Source: Sphingobacteriales bacterium (lineage in GTDB: Bacteria; Bacteroidota; Bacteroidia; Chitinophagales; CAIOSU01). Taken from it: a stretch of 64,000 nucleotides of DNA. The position numbers were made by a program, and so were the translations under genes. The stretch spans positions 124,001 through 188,000 of the forward strand of contig JAIXOI010000023.1 of NCBI GenBank assembly GCA_027486795.1. Direction: 5' to 3'. Positions 26,400-34,144 of the stretch are shown piece after piece (position 1 is the first letter of the stretch; each line of letters begins with the position of its first letter). The notes under the pieces were generated by a model. It was given only the letters and a program-made list of their open reading frames with translations. It made no database searches and was not told the DNA's origin.

Positions 26400-28631
26400 T
26401 TGGGTTTTCTAAAAAATCTTTATTTCTCTTTTCCTATCCAGTTGTTAGTGATGCATATAAAAAAGCATCAAACCCTACTGGCGGTGTGGATATTTCTTTT
26501 TTTGGGTGCCACTGGCCAGTTTGGACAACTTTACGGCTTACGCTACCTCTACTGGGACCCAGAGTATATGGGCTCGGTAAACTGGTTAGGGTTTGCCATT
26601 GTGGGTGCCGCTTTCGGTGGATTTATCATGACCTGGAACATTACCACGTACATACTCGAAAGTTCCCATTTCCAATTTCTAGCCTCGTTCGAACGACCCT
26701 TTGCCATATACTGCCTTAACAATAGCATACTGCCCTTATCGTTTGTATTGACCTACTTATATTTTGCCGTCGACTTTCAGAACGAAAGTGACAAGCTACT
26801 AGCCAAAGATATATTATTGCTTATCGGTGGTTTCTTAGCAGGTTTATTACTTATTATCTTCACTTCGGCTATATACTTTCAAACCACTAACAAGAACATC
26901 TTCAACCTCTTTAATCTACGCATTAAAGAACTGAAGAAAATTCGCCGCCGCGTAACACTCCGCGAAGACAACCGTTGGGACGATGTTCGCTCGCGAGATG
27001 AAGAGTTCAGGGTCGATTTTTACCTTACCATGAGCCTCGGTTTAAGGCATATACGAAGTGTAAAACACTACGACGAAAAAATGCTTAGAGATGTGTTTCG
27101 CCAAAACCACATGAATGCATTTATTATTGAAGCCATTACAATATTAGTTGTTTTCGGACTTGGCTTTTTAATCGATTACGAATTTTTCAGGATTCCTGCA
27201 GTAGCCAGTGGCGTGCTGTTTTTAGCCATATTGATTTCTTTAGTGGGTGTTATCGACTTTTGGTTTAAAAGCTGGAAAAGCTTGGCTTTTGTGATGGGTA
27301 TTTTTGTTTTGAACCTGATAGTGCTAAAATTTGAAATAGTAACATATTCTAACAAGGCTTATGGCCTAAACTACAATACCGAGCCCGCCGAATACAGCTA
27401 TGCCAGCTTAGATGCATTGGCCAGCCCAGAAAATGTTTACAACGACCGCAAAAACACCCTAGAAATACTAATCAACTGGAAGGCCAAAACAGGACTTGCC
27501 AAACCTAAAATGGTACTACTCAATTTTAGTGGGGGTGGCCTAGGTGCAGCTACTTTTGCCGTATCAATGATGCAGCACTTGGATAGCGCCCTAGCCGGAA
27601 AATTGATGCTGAATACGGCAATGATGACCGGCGCCTCGGGAGGTATGATTGGGGCCACCTATTGGCGCGAACTGTACCTAAGACAGTTGAACGGGCAGAT
27701 AACCAGCATGTACGACAATAAGTACGTGAATAATGTGTCGAAAGATTTGCTAAACATTACTATGGCTACCTTGGTAAGCAACGATATTGTTTATCCGTTG
27801 CAGACCTTTAAAATAGCTGGCCAAACGTACCGCAAAGACCGCGGCTATGCCTTTGAGAAGCAACTAAACGAAAATACGGATGGCGCATTTTCTAAGCCCA
27901 TTAGTGCATACCGAGCCGACGAAAAGAGTGCATTAATACCGATAATGATATATTCGCCAACCATAATTAACGACCACCGAAGACTATATATAAGCGCCCA
28001 GCCAGTAAGTTACCTAAGCAGGCCGACAGGAAAAGATTACCGCCCAAGGCTTACGGATGTAGATGGGGTTGATTTTCAAAGAATGTTTGGCCTACAGAGT
28101 GCCGATAGCCTATTGGTATCGAGCGCCGTGCGAATGAATGCAACTTACCCGTATATTTTGCCTTATGTAACATTGCCCACCAAGCCCATAATAAAAGTGA
28201 TGGATGCGGGACTGCGCGACAATTTTGGGCTATCGGTTTCGGCTAAGTTTGCCTATGCCTTTAAGGAGTGGATAAACGCTAATACATCGGGCGTGGTGTT
28301 TGTGCAGATAAGGCAATACAAACGCGAAAGAGAAATAGAGGGCTACGAGCGCGAGACCTTTATAACCAGCTTGCTGAGCCCTATATCAAACATATACTCT
28401 AACCTAACCGCGGTGCAAGATTATGAGCAAACTTACCTGCTAAATGCAGTAAGCGAAGCATTGGGTGGTAATATTGAACTAGTAACGCTAGAATATAACC
28501 CGCAAAAAAAGGAAGAAGAGGCATCATTAAGCTTTCACTTAACCGATAAAGAAAAATACGATATTATATACACCAAATACGACCCTAAGATAAAAGAGGG
28601 AATTAATAGGCTTCAAGAATTATTGAAGTAA
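26400..28631 (+). CDS. Patatin-like phospholipase with an N-terminal multi-pass membrane domain
   Basis: A 743-residue protein. The N-terminal 330 residues contain about six hydrophobic helices (for example WIFLFLGATGQFG, LGFAIVGAAFGGFIM, IAILISL-like FLAILISLVGVIDFW) with a charged cytoplasmic loop (IKELKKIRRRVTLREDNRW). The C-terminal half is a patatin domain: glycine-rich oxyanion loop SGGGLG (377-382), nucleophile elbow GASGG with Ser413, and the catalytic Asp602 in VMDAGLRDNFG. It should be a serine acyl hydrolase acting on membrane lipids from the inner membrane. The start is a TTG at 26400; the ATG at 26451 would remove FSFPIQLL, which I recall as conserved in relatives. Its stop is 8 bases from the convergent gldD stop. 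Confidence 0.82.
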   Translation: MGFLKNLYFSFPIQLLVMHIKKHQTLLAVWIFLFLGATGQFGQLYGLRYLYWDPEYMGSVNWLGFAIVGAAFGGFIMTWNITTYILESSHFQFLASFERPFAIYCLNNSILPLSFVLTYLYFAVDFQNESDKLLAKDILLLIGGFLAGLLLIIFTSAIYFQTTNKNIFNLFNLRIKELKKIRRRVTLREDNRWDDVRSRDEEFRVDFYLTMSLGLRHIRSVKHYDEKMLRDVFRQNHMNAFIIEAITILVVFGLGFLIDYEFFRIPAVASGVLFLAILISLVGVIDFWFKSWKSLAFVMGIFVLNLIVLKFEIVTYSNKAYGLNYNTEPAEYSYASLDALASPENVYNDRKNTLEILINWKAKTGLAKPKMVLLNFSGGGLGAATFAVSMMQHLDSALAGKLMLNTAMMTGASGGMIGATYWRELYLRQLNGQITSMYDNKYVNNVSKDLLNITMATLVSNDIVYPLQTFKIAGQTYRKDRGYAFEKQLNENTDGAFSKPISAYRADEKSALIPIMIYSPTIINDHRRLYISAQPVSYLSRPTGKDYRPRLTDVDGVDFQRMFGLQSADSLLVSSAVRMNATYPYILPYVTLPTKPIIKVMDAGLRDNFGLSVSAKFAYAFKEWINANTSGVVFVQIRQYKREREIEGYERETFITSLLSPISNIYSNLTAVQDYEQTYLLNAVSEALGGNIELVTLEYNPQKKEEEASLSFHLTDKEKYDIIYTKYDPKIKEGINRLQELLK

Positions 28632-28639
28632 TGTGAGGC

Positions 28640-29251
28640 CTATTGCCAACGCAAAGTTTCAATAAGATGCAACATGTCGGTGCGTACAAAAGTAATTACA
28701 GGTGCCAGCGAGTCTTGGTTGGGTGTGGCCCCAAAGTACAATGAGCCACGCATAAAATGCTTGGTGCTATCGGTAACATAAAACTGGATGTTAGAGGCCG
28801 CATTGCCACCTAACTCATACAGCATCCCACCCATACCATTAGGCGTGCTTATAACCGATTCATCAATATAATCGGCCTTAACGGTATGTTTGTAAGCCAT
28901 TTTATGAGCATCCTCTATCAACTTTTCGAGGGAATTGTCGGCATTAATCTCTTTGTAACTCAAATGTATCTCACCGGTCAATTCAGGTAGCATAATATCT
29001 AACCAGCAAGCATCGGCTACATCTTCGCCGAAAAACGTATTGTGCCTTGATGCCTTACCATAAACAGGATACTCAAACGTATATGGACAATCGGAGGAGT
29101 TATATTGCTGATAGGCTTTTTCAGGCAATTCAATCCTGAAATAACCCTTTGGTCTTGGCGTATAAACGGGCTCTTCGCAACCAGTCAACATCACATTCAT
29201 GGCCAATACCATTGGCAGCCATGCCCAAACCATTGCCATACTATACTTCAT
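28640..29251 (-). CDS. gldD: Gliding motility lipoprotein GldD
   Basis: A 203-residue lipoprotein with lipobox Cys25 (MLTGCEEP). The PRPKGYFRIELPEKAY segment right after the lipobox is the GldD hallmark, followed by YTFEYPVYGKAS and a C-terminal FVRTDMLHLIETLRW. GldD is needed for gliding in Flavobacterium; its biochemical role is unknown. It lies 8 bases after gldE, as in other Bacteroidota, and is the last gene of the mutY-ssb-gldE-gldD unit. Confidence 0.93.
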   Translation of the reverse strand: MKYSMAMVWAWLPMVLAMNVMLTGCEEPVYTPRPKGYFRIELPEKAYQQYNSSDCPYTFEYPVYGKASRHNTFFGEDVADACWLDIMLPELTGEIHLSYKEINADNSLEKLIEDAHKMAYKHTVKADYIDESVISTPNGMGGMLYELGGNAASNIQFYVTDSTKHFMRGSLYFGATPNQDSLAPVITFVRTDMLHLIETLRWQ

Positions 29252-29259
29252 ATATTTGG

Positions 29260-30615
29260 TTATTCCAAAGTTACCTTAATCTTCTCTACGCGGTTGTTGC
29301 CTACCGAAACTATAGTGAATTTGTATTTACCATACAATATCTCTTTCCCTTCGTCGGGTATCATACCTGCTAGCTCAAGCATTAGCCCACCCATCGATTC
29401 CGCATCGCCGCGTACCTCATCAAACGTATCTTCGCGCACGCCTAGTACTTTACACAGGTCGTGAATCAAAGTTCTGCCTTCAAAAAGGAAGTTCTTATCG
29501 TCCAGCTTCTCAAAGTCTACCTCGTCGTGCTCATCAAATTCATCTCTTATATCACCAATAATTTCTTCCAGAATATCTTCCAGCGTTACCATACCTGCTG
29601 TGCCGCCATACTCATCAACGGCAATAACCATATGTACGCGGTTATCTTGTATATCCTTTAGCAGGTCATCAATCTTTTTAGTTTCCGGTACAAAGTAAGT
29701 TGGGCGGATAAGGTCTTGCCACTTTATGTCGCCCGAACTACCCAAAAACTCCAATAAATCCTTCACGTACAATATTCCAAGGATGTTATCCAAGCTCTCG
29801 CGATAAACCGGTAGGCGAGAGTAGCCCGCTTCCTTTACTTTATTGAGCATCTCCTGGTAAGTGCTGCTCTCGTCCAAGCCTACAATGCTGGTGCGGGGAT
29901 GCATTATTTGTTTCACTTGTATGTTGCCAAACTTCACAATGCCCTTCAGCATCTTTATCTCATCTACCGACGATTTTTGGTGTGCGGCTGTCAAGTCAAT
30001 AGCCTTTTCTAGCTCCTCGGCATCAAAACCATCACCATTGCCGTTGCGCTTGCCTTGAAGGCGTTTCTCAATCACCTTGGTACTCTCTACCAATAAGTAG
30101 CTAATTGGTTTGAAGGCGGCACGCAAAAACAACAGCGGGCCCGACATCATTACCACAAAAGTATGGCCATAGCGGGTTGCGTATATTTTAGGTATCACTT
30201 CGCCAAACATAACCAACAGAAACGTAACACTCACCACATTTATACCCAGGTTTAGCCAAAAATTGTCGCTAATGCCAAGTTCCTTGAGTACAAAATATGA
30301 CAGCACCACAATGCTCACGTTTACTACGTTATTGGCTATCAGTATGGTTGCCAATAAATAGCGCGGGCGGCCTAATAGGTTAAGTATACGGTCGGTAGGC
30401 ACACCAAACTCATCGCTAATGCGGCCAAGGTCTTTTGAGGATAAGGAGAAATAAGCCACTTCGGAGCCAGAAATAAGCGCACTGCACAGCAGCAGCAACA
30501 GAATAATAATGCCATAGATAATCAAACCCGAAACAGGGGTTTGAGCTGCAACTTGCAGAAATATCGGTAAAAGTTGCTGGACAGGATCGCCTCCGTCAGG
30601 ACTACTACTTTCCAA
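29260..30615 (-). CDS. gldE: Gliding motility-associated CNNM/CBS transporter-like protein GldE
   Basis: A 451-residue inner membrane protein. It has a CNNM (DUF21) domain of four helices (about 28-205: LIIYGIIILLLLLCSALISG, SGSEVAYFSLSSKDL), a pair of CBS domains (about 225-350: IMHPRTSIVGLDESSTYQEM, MVIAVDEYGGTAGMVTLEDI) and a C-terminal CorC_HlyC domain (about 375-450). The family includes Mg/Co efflux proteins (CorC, MpfA), but GldE is a specific paralogue paired with GldD. The neighbours gldD and ssb give the assignment. Confidence 0.93.
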   Translation of the reverse strand: MESSSPDGGDPVQQLLPIFLQVAAQTPVSGLIIYGIIILLLLLCSALISGSEVAYFSLSSKDLGRISDEFGVPTDRILNLLGRPRYLLATILIANNVVNVSIVVLSYFVLKELGISDNFWLNLGINVVSVTFLLVMFGEVIPKIYATRYGHTFVVMMSGPLLFLRAAFKPISYLLVESTKVIEKRLQGKRNGNGDGFDAEELEKAIDLTAAHQKSSVDEIKMLKGIVKFGNIQVKQIMHPRTSIVGLDESSTYQEMLNKVKEAGYSRLPVYRESLDNILGILYVKDLLEFLGSSGDIKWQDLIRPTYFVPETKKIDDLLKDIQDNRVHMVIAVDEYGGTAGMVTLEDILEEIIGDIRDEFDEHDEVDFEKLDDKNFLFEGRTLIHDLCKVLGVREDTFDEVRGDAESMGGLMLELAGMIPDEGKEILYGKYKFTIVSVGNNRVEKIKVTLE

Positions 30616-30645
30616 TTGAATAGTTATTTAATGAAACCATAAGGC

Positions 30646-31155
30646 CTAAAACGGCAGGTCATCGTTATAATCGTCGCCGTTTCCACCACCCATATCTTGT
30701 GCTTGGGGTTGTGGTGCTGCAGGACCGCTTTGCTGTTGTGGTTGGCTGCGCTGCTGCTGCTGGCCATATCCACCTCCAGCACTTGCACTGTCGCCACCAT
30801 AGTTGCTGCTGCCGCCAGCACCATCTTCTTTCTTATCCAGCATAATAAAATTCAGCCCTTCTACATCTGTAGCATACTTTTTAACGCCATTATCTTCCCA
30901 CGAACGATTGCGCAAGCGGCCTTCAAGGTATATCAAGCTGCCTTTCTTTAAAAACTTCTCTGCAACCTCTGCTTGGCGGCGCCAAAGGGTTATGTTGTGC
31001 CATTCGGTTTGGTCAATGCGGTTGCCTTCTTTATCGGTATATCCTTCATTGGTGGCAATTGAAAAGCGCGCACGTGCAATGCCACCTTCCAAATAGGTTA
31101 CCTCAGGGTCGCGGCCAAGGTGGCCAAGCAATACAACTTTGTTTAATCCTCTCAT
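30646..31155 (-). CDS. ssb: Single-stranded DNA-binding protein
   Basis: A 169-residue SSB. The OB fold occupies residues 1-110 (LNKVVLLGHLGRDPEVTYLE, TEWHNITLWRRQAEVAEKFL, GSLIYLEGRLRNRSWED). A Gly/Gln/Pro-rich linker follows, ending in the acidic tip DYNDDLPF that recruits partner proteins. It lies between mutY and gldE on the same strand with gaps of 21 and 30 bases, so a shared transcript is likely. Confidence 0.97.
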   Translation of the reverse strand: MRGLNKVVLLGHLGRDPEVTYLEGGIARARFSIATNEGYTDKEGNRIDQTEWHNITLWRRQAEVAEKFLKKGSLIYLEGRLRNRSWEDNGVKKYATDVEGLNFIMLDKKEDGAGGSSNYGGDSASAGGGYGQQQQRSQPQQQSGPAAPQPQAQDMGGGNGDDYNDDLPF

Positions 31156-31176
31156 AGTAAATGGGTATGCTCTCGA

Positions 31177-32265
31177 TTAGGTCAAACTTAAATATAACCG
31201 ATTATCTTTTAAATAGCAATCAATAATCTTCGGGAAAGCAAAATTATTCAATTTTTCTCGATCCGTTGTTTTAAATCGGGTATCGGTTAGGTTAAGTTTC
31301 TCTGCCACAGCAATTTCTATAAAAACAGCATTGATTTTTTGGTGCGTTAGCTTCTGGGTATATGGGCCTTTTTGCCTTGTCAGTTGCCATTTGGCATCTT
31401 GAGTAAGTTCTTGTAAAAATGTAGCAATGGCATCACTTTCGGGCTGCAATAGCTCCTCAGCCTCCAACATCGGAAACTGGTATAGCTCCTGCCAAATATC
31501 CTTGCCTGTGCGCTGCTCCACCACACTTTGCCCATGAGCATCAATTACAAAATAATGGAAGAAGCGTTCGCGTTGCTTAATTTTTCCTGCTTTAATGGGC
31601 AATTTATCATGTAGGTTTTCCTTTTTAGCCACACACTTAGCAGCCAAGGGGCAAGTGCCGCACATTGGTAAAGCAGGCTTGCACAGCGTAGCACCAAAAT
31701 CCATAATGGCTTGGTTGTATATGCCCGGCTGCTGTTGGTCAATCAACTCGTTGGCCAATACCCCAAACTCCCTTTTGGCTATTGGGCTATCAATGGGCGT
31801 TTGGATGCCAAAGTACCGTGACAAAACCCTATACACATTGCCATCCAGCACCGCCCGAGGTTCATTAAACACAAAACTGGATATTGCCGCAGCCGTGTAC
31901 TCACCTACCCCTTTTAACAATAGTAAAGCCTCATAGTTATCAGGAAACTTGCCATCCAGTTCAGCGTCAATGTACTTGGCGGCAGCATGTAGGTTTCGGG
32001 CGCGGCTGTAGTAGCCTAGCCCTTGCCACAGCTTCATTACATCGTCGGCGGGGGCTTGCGCTAAATGCCTCACGGTAGGGTAGTTTTCGGTAAACTTTAG
32101 GTAATAAGGCAACCCTTGTTCAACACGGGTTTGTTGCAATATTATCTCACTGAGCCACACTTTATAGGCATCCTTTTCGGACTTCCAAGGCATGGGCCTA
32201 TCGGTGGGGCGATACCATGCCATGAGTTGCTCGGTAAAAAAGGTTTTTGCTAATAAAGAGGACAT
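31177..32265 (-). CDS. mutY: A/G-specific adenine glycosylase MutY
   Basis: A 362-residue repair glycosylase that removes A opposite 8-oxoG. It has WLSEIILQQTRVEQGLPYY with the catalytic Glu, the helix-hairpin-helix LLKGVGEYTAAAI, the catalytic Asp in VLDGNVYRVLSR, the 4Fe-4S motif CKPALPMCGTC with a further Cys (AAKC), and a C-terminal NUDIX-like domain that reads 8-oxoG. The ATG at 32265 (MSSLLAKTFF) is preferred; an in-frame extension to 32331 adds residues unlike the family. First gene of the mutY-ssb-gldE-gldD unit. Confidence 0.95.
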   Translation of the reverse strand: MSSLLAKTFFTEQLMAWYRPTDRPMPWKSEKDAYKVWLSEIILQQTRVEQGLPYYLKFTENYPTVRHLAQAPADDVMKLWQGLGYYSRARNLHAAAKYIDAELDGKFPDNYEALLLLKGVGEYTAAAISSFVFNEPRAVLDGNVYRVLSRYFGIQTPIDSPIAKREFGVLANELIDQQQPGIYNQAIMDFGATLCKPALPMCGTCPLAAKCVAKKENLHDKLPIKAGKIKQRERFFHYFVIDAHGQSVVEQRTGKDIWQELYQFPMLEAEELLQPESDAIATFLQELTQDAKWQLTRQKGPYTQKLTHQKINAVFIEIAVAEKLNLTDTRFKTTDREKLNNFAFPKIIDCYLKDNRLYLSLT

Positions 32266-32413
32266 AATGCGAAGATAGCGAATTAGCTTGATGGCAATTT
32301 GCCAGTAAAATGCTTGCCTACGTAAATACAAGCCATGTAACGATTAGCATTTAAAAGGTTAAAAATCAGGCACAAACCACACATCGTTAACCACCAAACC
32401 TAACCCATACTTA

Positions 32414-32444
32414 TTGGCAATAATCAGCCTATGCGCTACCTTAC
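32414..32444 (+). promoter_or_regulatory. Candidate promoter of the first DUF6089 gene
   Basis: TTG (32414-32416), 20 bases, then TACCTTAC (32437-32444) fits the Bacteroidota consensus at TTG and at TA..TT. Transcription would begin near 32451 and give a leader of about 55 bases that contains the hairpin at 32473-32504. Confidence 0.5.
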
Positions 32445-32472
32445 CACAATAAACAAATCCATATATCGTTCT

Positions 32473-32504
32473 AAAAGCCCAAAATTGTCTAATTTTGGGC
32501 TTTT
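32473..32504 (+). promoter_or_regulatory. Perfect leader hairpin abutting the DUF6089 start codon
   Basis: AAAAGCCCAAAATT (32473-32486) pairs perfectly over 14 bp with 32491-32504 around a GTCT loop; the right arm ends in TTTT two bases before the ATG at 32507. The gene upstream (mutY) is divergent, so no plus-strand transcript from a preceding gene needs ending here. The hairpin therefore belongs to the leader of the DUF6089-uppS-bamA operon and may act as attenuator or translational block; this is inference. Confidence 0.7.
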
Positions 32505-32506
32505 GT

Positions 32507-33352
32507 ATGATGCGGTATTTCTATAAGTTATCTCTACTCATCCCTGTGCTGGTTATGCTAGCATTGCCTACTCGTGTGCAAGCACAAGATTGGGACTATG
32601 GAGTTTGGGCTGGTTTTACCAATTACTTTGGCGATTTGAATACGCGCACCAGCTTTGAGTATATGGGGCCGGGTGCTGGCGCATTTGCCCGCTACAATTT
32701 CAATACGCGCTTAGCCTGGAAAAACGGTTTCAACTATGGAAAGGTATCTTTTTCGGATGAAGCCTCGCCAGACCCATTTCAGCGAGCACGCAATTTATCT
32801 TTCAGCTCCAACATTTTGGAGCTTACCAGCCAAATAGAAATCAACTTTTTCAGGTTTGAGCCCCGCAAAGACCGTTATAAATTTACCCCTTACCTTACCT
32901 TTGGCGTTTCAGGCTTTTATTTCAACCCCAAAGCCGAACTTGATGGCGAAACGTATGCCCTGCAACCAGTAGGCACCGAAGGCCAAAACGATGAGGCAAC
33001 TGGTAAAAAACCTTACAGCCGCTTTGGTTTTGCCATACCGGTAGGTGGTGGTTTCAAGTACCGCTTTCACCCTGCTTGGACATTGGGCGTAGAATTGGGT
33101 GTGAGGGTTACTTTTACCGACTATTTGGATGATGTAAGTACTACCTATCCTGCGAATGTATACAGTTTTGCGGTGCCCAGAAACATTGCCGAGGCACTGA
33201 GCGACCGCAGCGGCGAAGTGGGCGAACCCATTGGCTATGCAGGCAAGCAACGCGGCATGTCGAATAAAAAAGATCAGTTCCTGTTTTTTGGTTTAAGTCT
33301 TAGCTATACCATACTTAAAGAACGTTGCCCTTGGCCTTCAAGAATTCTTTAA
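32507..33352 (+). CDS. DUF6089 family outer membrane protein (copy 1)
   Basis: A 281-residue protein from the ATG at 32507 (a second ATG follows at once at 32510). Signal peptide to about residue 26, then a small beta-barrel of the DUF6089 type: AGFTNYFGDLN, YKFTPYLTFGVSGFYFNPKA, LQPVGTEGQ, LGVELGVRVTFTDYLDDVST. Family function is unknown; the gene usually opens or joins the nadK-DUF6089-uppS-bamA-ompH block, suggesting a role in outer membrane assembly. Two further copies lie at 52667-54683 next to nadK. This copy has a long hairpin immediately upstream. Confidence 0.85.
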   Translation: MMRYFYKLSLLIPVLVMLALPTRVQAQDWDYGVWAGFTNYFGDLNTRTSFEYMGPGAGAFARYNFNTRLAWKNGFNYGKVSFSDEASPDPFQRARNLSFSSNILELTSQIEINFFRFEPRKDRYKFTPYLTFGVSGFYFNPKAELDGETYALQPVGTEGQNDEATGKKPYSRFGFAIPVGGGFKYRFHPAWTLGVELGVRVTFTDYLDDVSTTYPANVYSFAVPRNIAEALSDRSGEVGEPIGYAGKQRGMSNKKDQFLFFGLSLSYTILKERCPWPSRIL

Positions 33353-33360
33353 TCATTTTG

Positions 33361-33368
33361 TACCTTTG
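33361..33368 (+). promoter_or_regulatory. Possible internal promoter before uppS
   Basis: TACCTTTG is an exact TAnnTTTG match, identical to the -7 element of the metH promoter, 23 bases before the uppS ATG. The -33 TTG is poor (TTC at 21 bases). It could give uppS-bamA expression independent of the upstream hairpin. Confidence 0.4.
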
Positions 33369-33391
33369 ACCGCCGCATCACCAACCGCCTA

Positions 33392-34144
33392 ATGGATAAA
33401 AAGAGCCAAATAGACCGCGAAAAACTTCCGCGCCATATCGCTGTGATAATGGACGGGAACGGTCGTTGGGCAAAGCGCCAGGGCCACAATCGTGTGTTTG
33501 GCCACAAACACGGTGTAACTGCGGTGCGCGAAACAGTTGAGGCCTCTGCCGAACTAGGCATACAATATCTTACACTTTATGCGTTTAGTACCGAAAATTG
33601 GAGCCGCCCCAAAATGGAGGTAGATGCTTTGATGGAACTATTGGTGCGTACCATAAAATCGGAAGTAAAAACCTTAATGAAAAACGACATTCGCCTAGCT
33701 GTAATTGGTAAAACGGATATGCTGCCCGAACGAAGCCGCAACCGCTTAGCCGAGGCTATGGAGGAAACCAAGAATAACAAACGCATGACCGTGGTGCTAG
33801 CACTAAGTTATAGCAGCAAATGGGAAATAACTGAAGCCATTAGGCAGATTGCCGAAGATGCCAAAGCAGGAAAAATAGACCCTACTGGCATAAATGAGCA
33901 AACCTTGAGCGACCACCTAAGTACCAAAGGAATGCCCGACCCCGAACTAATGATACGCACTAGTGGCGAACAGCGCATAAGCAACTTTTTGCTTTGGCAG
34001 TTGGCTTACGCTGAGCTATATTTTACCGAAACCTTATGGCCCGATTTCCGCAAGGAGCACCTTTACGAGGCAATTGTTGACTACCAGCAACGCGAACGCC
34101 GATTTGGCAAGATAAGCGAGCAGATAAAACCGCAGATAAGTTGA
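33392..34144 (+). CDS. uppS: Isoprenyl transferase (undecaprenyl diphosphate synthase)
   Basis: A 250-residue cis-prenyltransferase that makes the C55 lipid carrier for peptidoglycan and surface glycans. It has HIAVIMDGNGRWAKRQG with catalytic Asp21, the YLTLYAFSTENWSRP segment and the closing MIRTSGEQRISNFLLWQLAY and WPDF motifs. Length is normal. Its TGA overlaps the TTG start of bamA (TTGA), so translation is probably coupled. Confidence 0.96.
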   Translation: MDKKSQIDREKLPRHIAVIMDGNGRWAKRQGHNRVFGHKHGVTAVRETVEASAELGIQYLTLYAFSTENWSRPKMEVDALMELLVRTIKSEVKTLMKNDIRLAVIGKTDMLPERSRNRLAEAMEETKNNKRMTVVLALSYSSKWEITEAIRQIAEDAKAGKIDPTGINEQTLSDHLSTKGMPDPELMIRTSGEQRISNFLLWQLAYAELYFTETLWPDFRKEHLYEAIVDYQQRERRFGKISEQIKPQIS

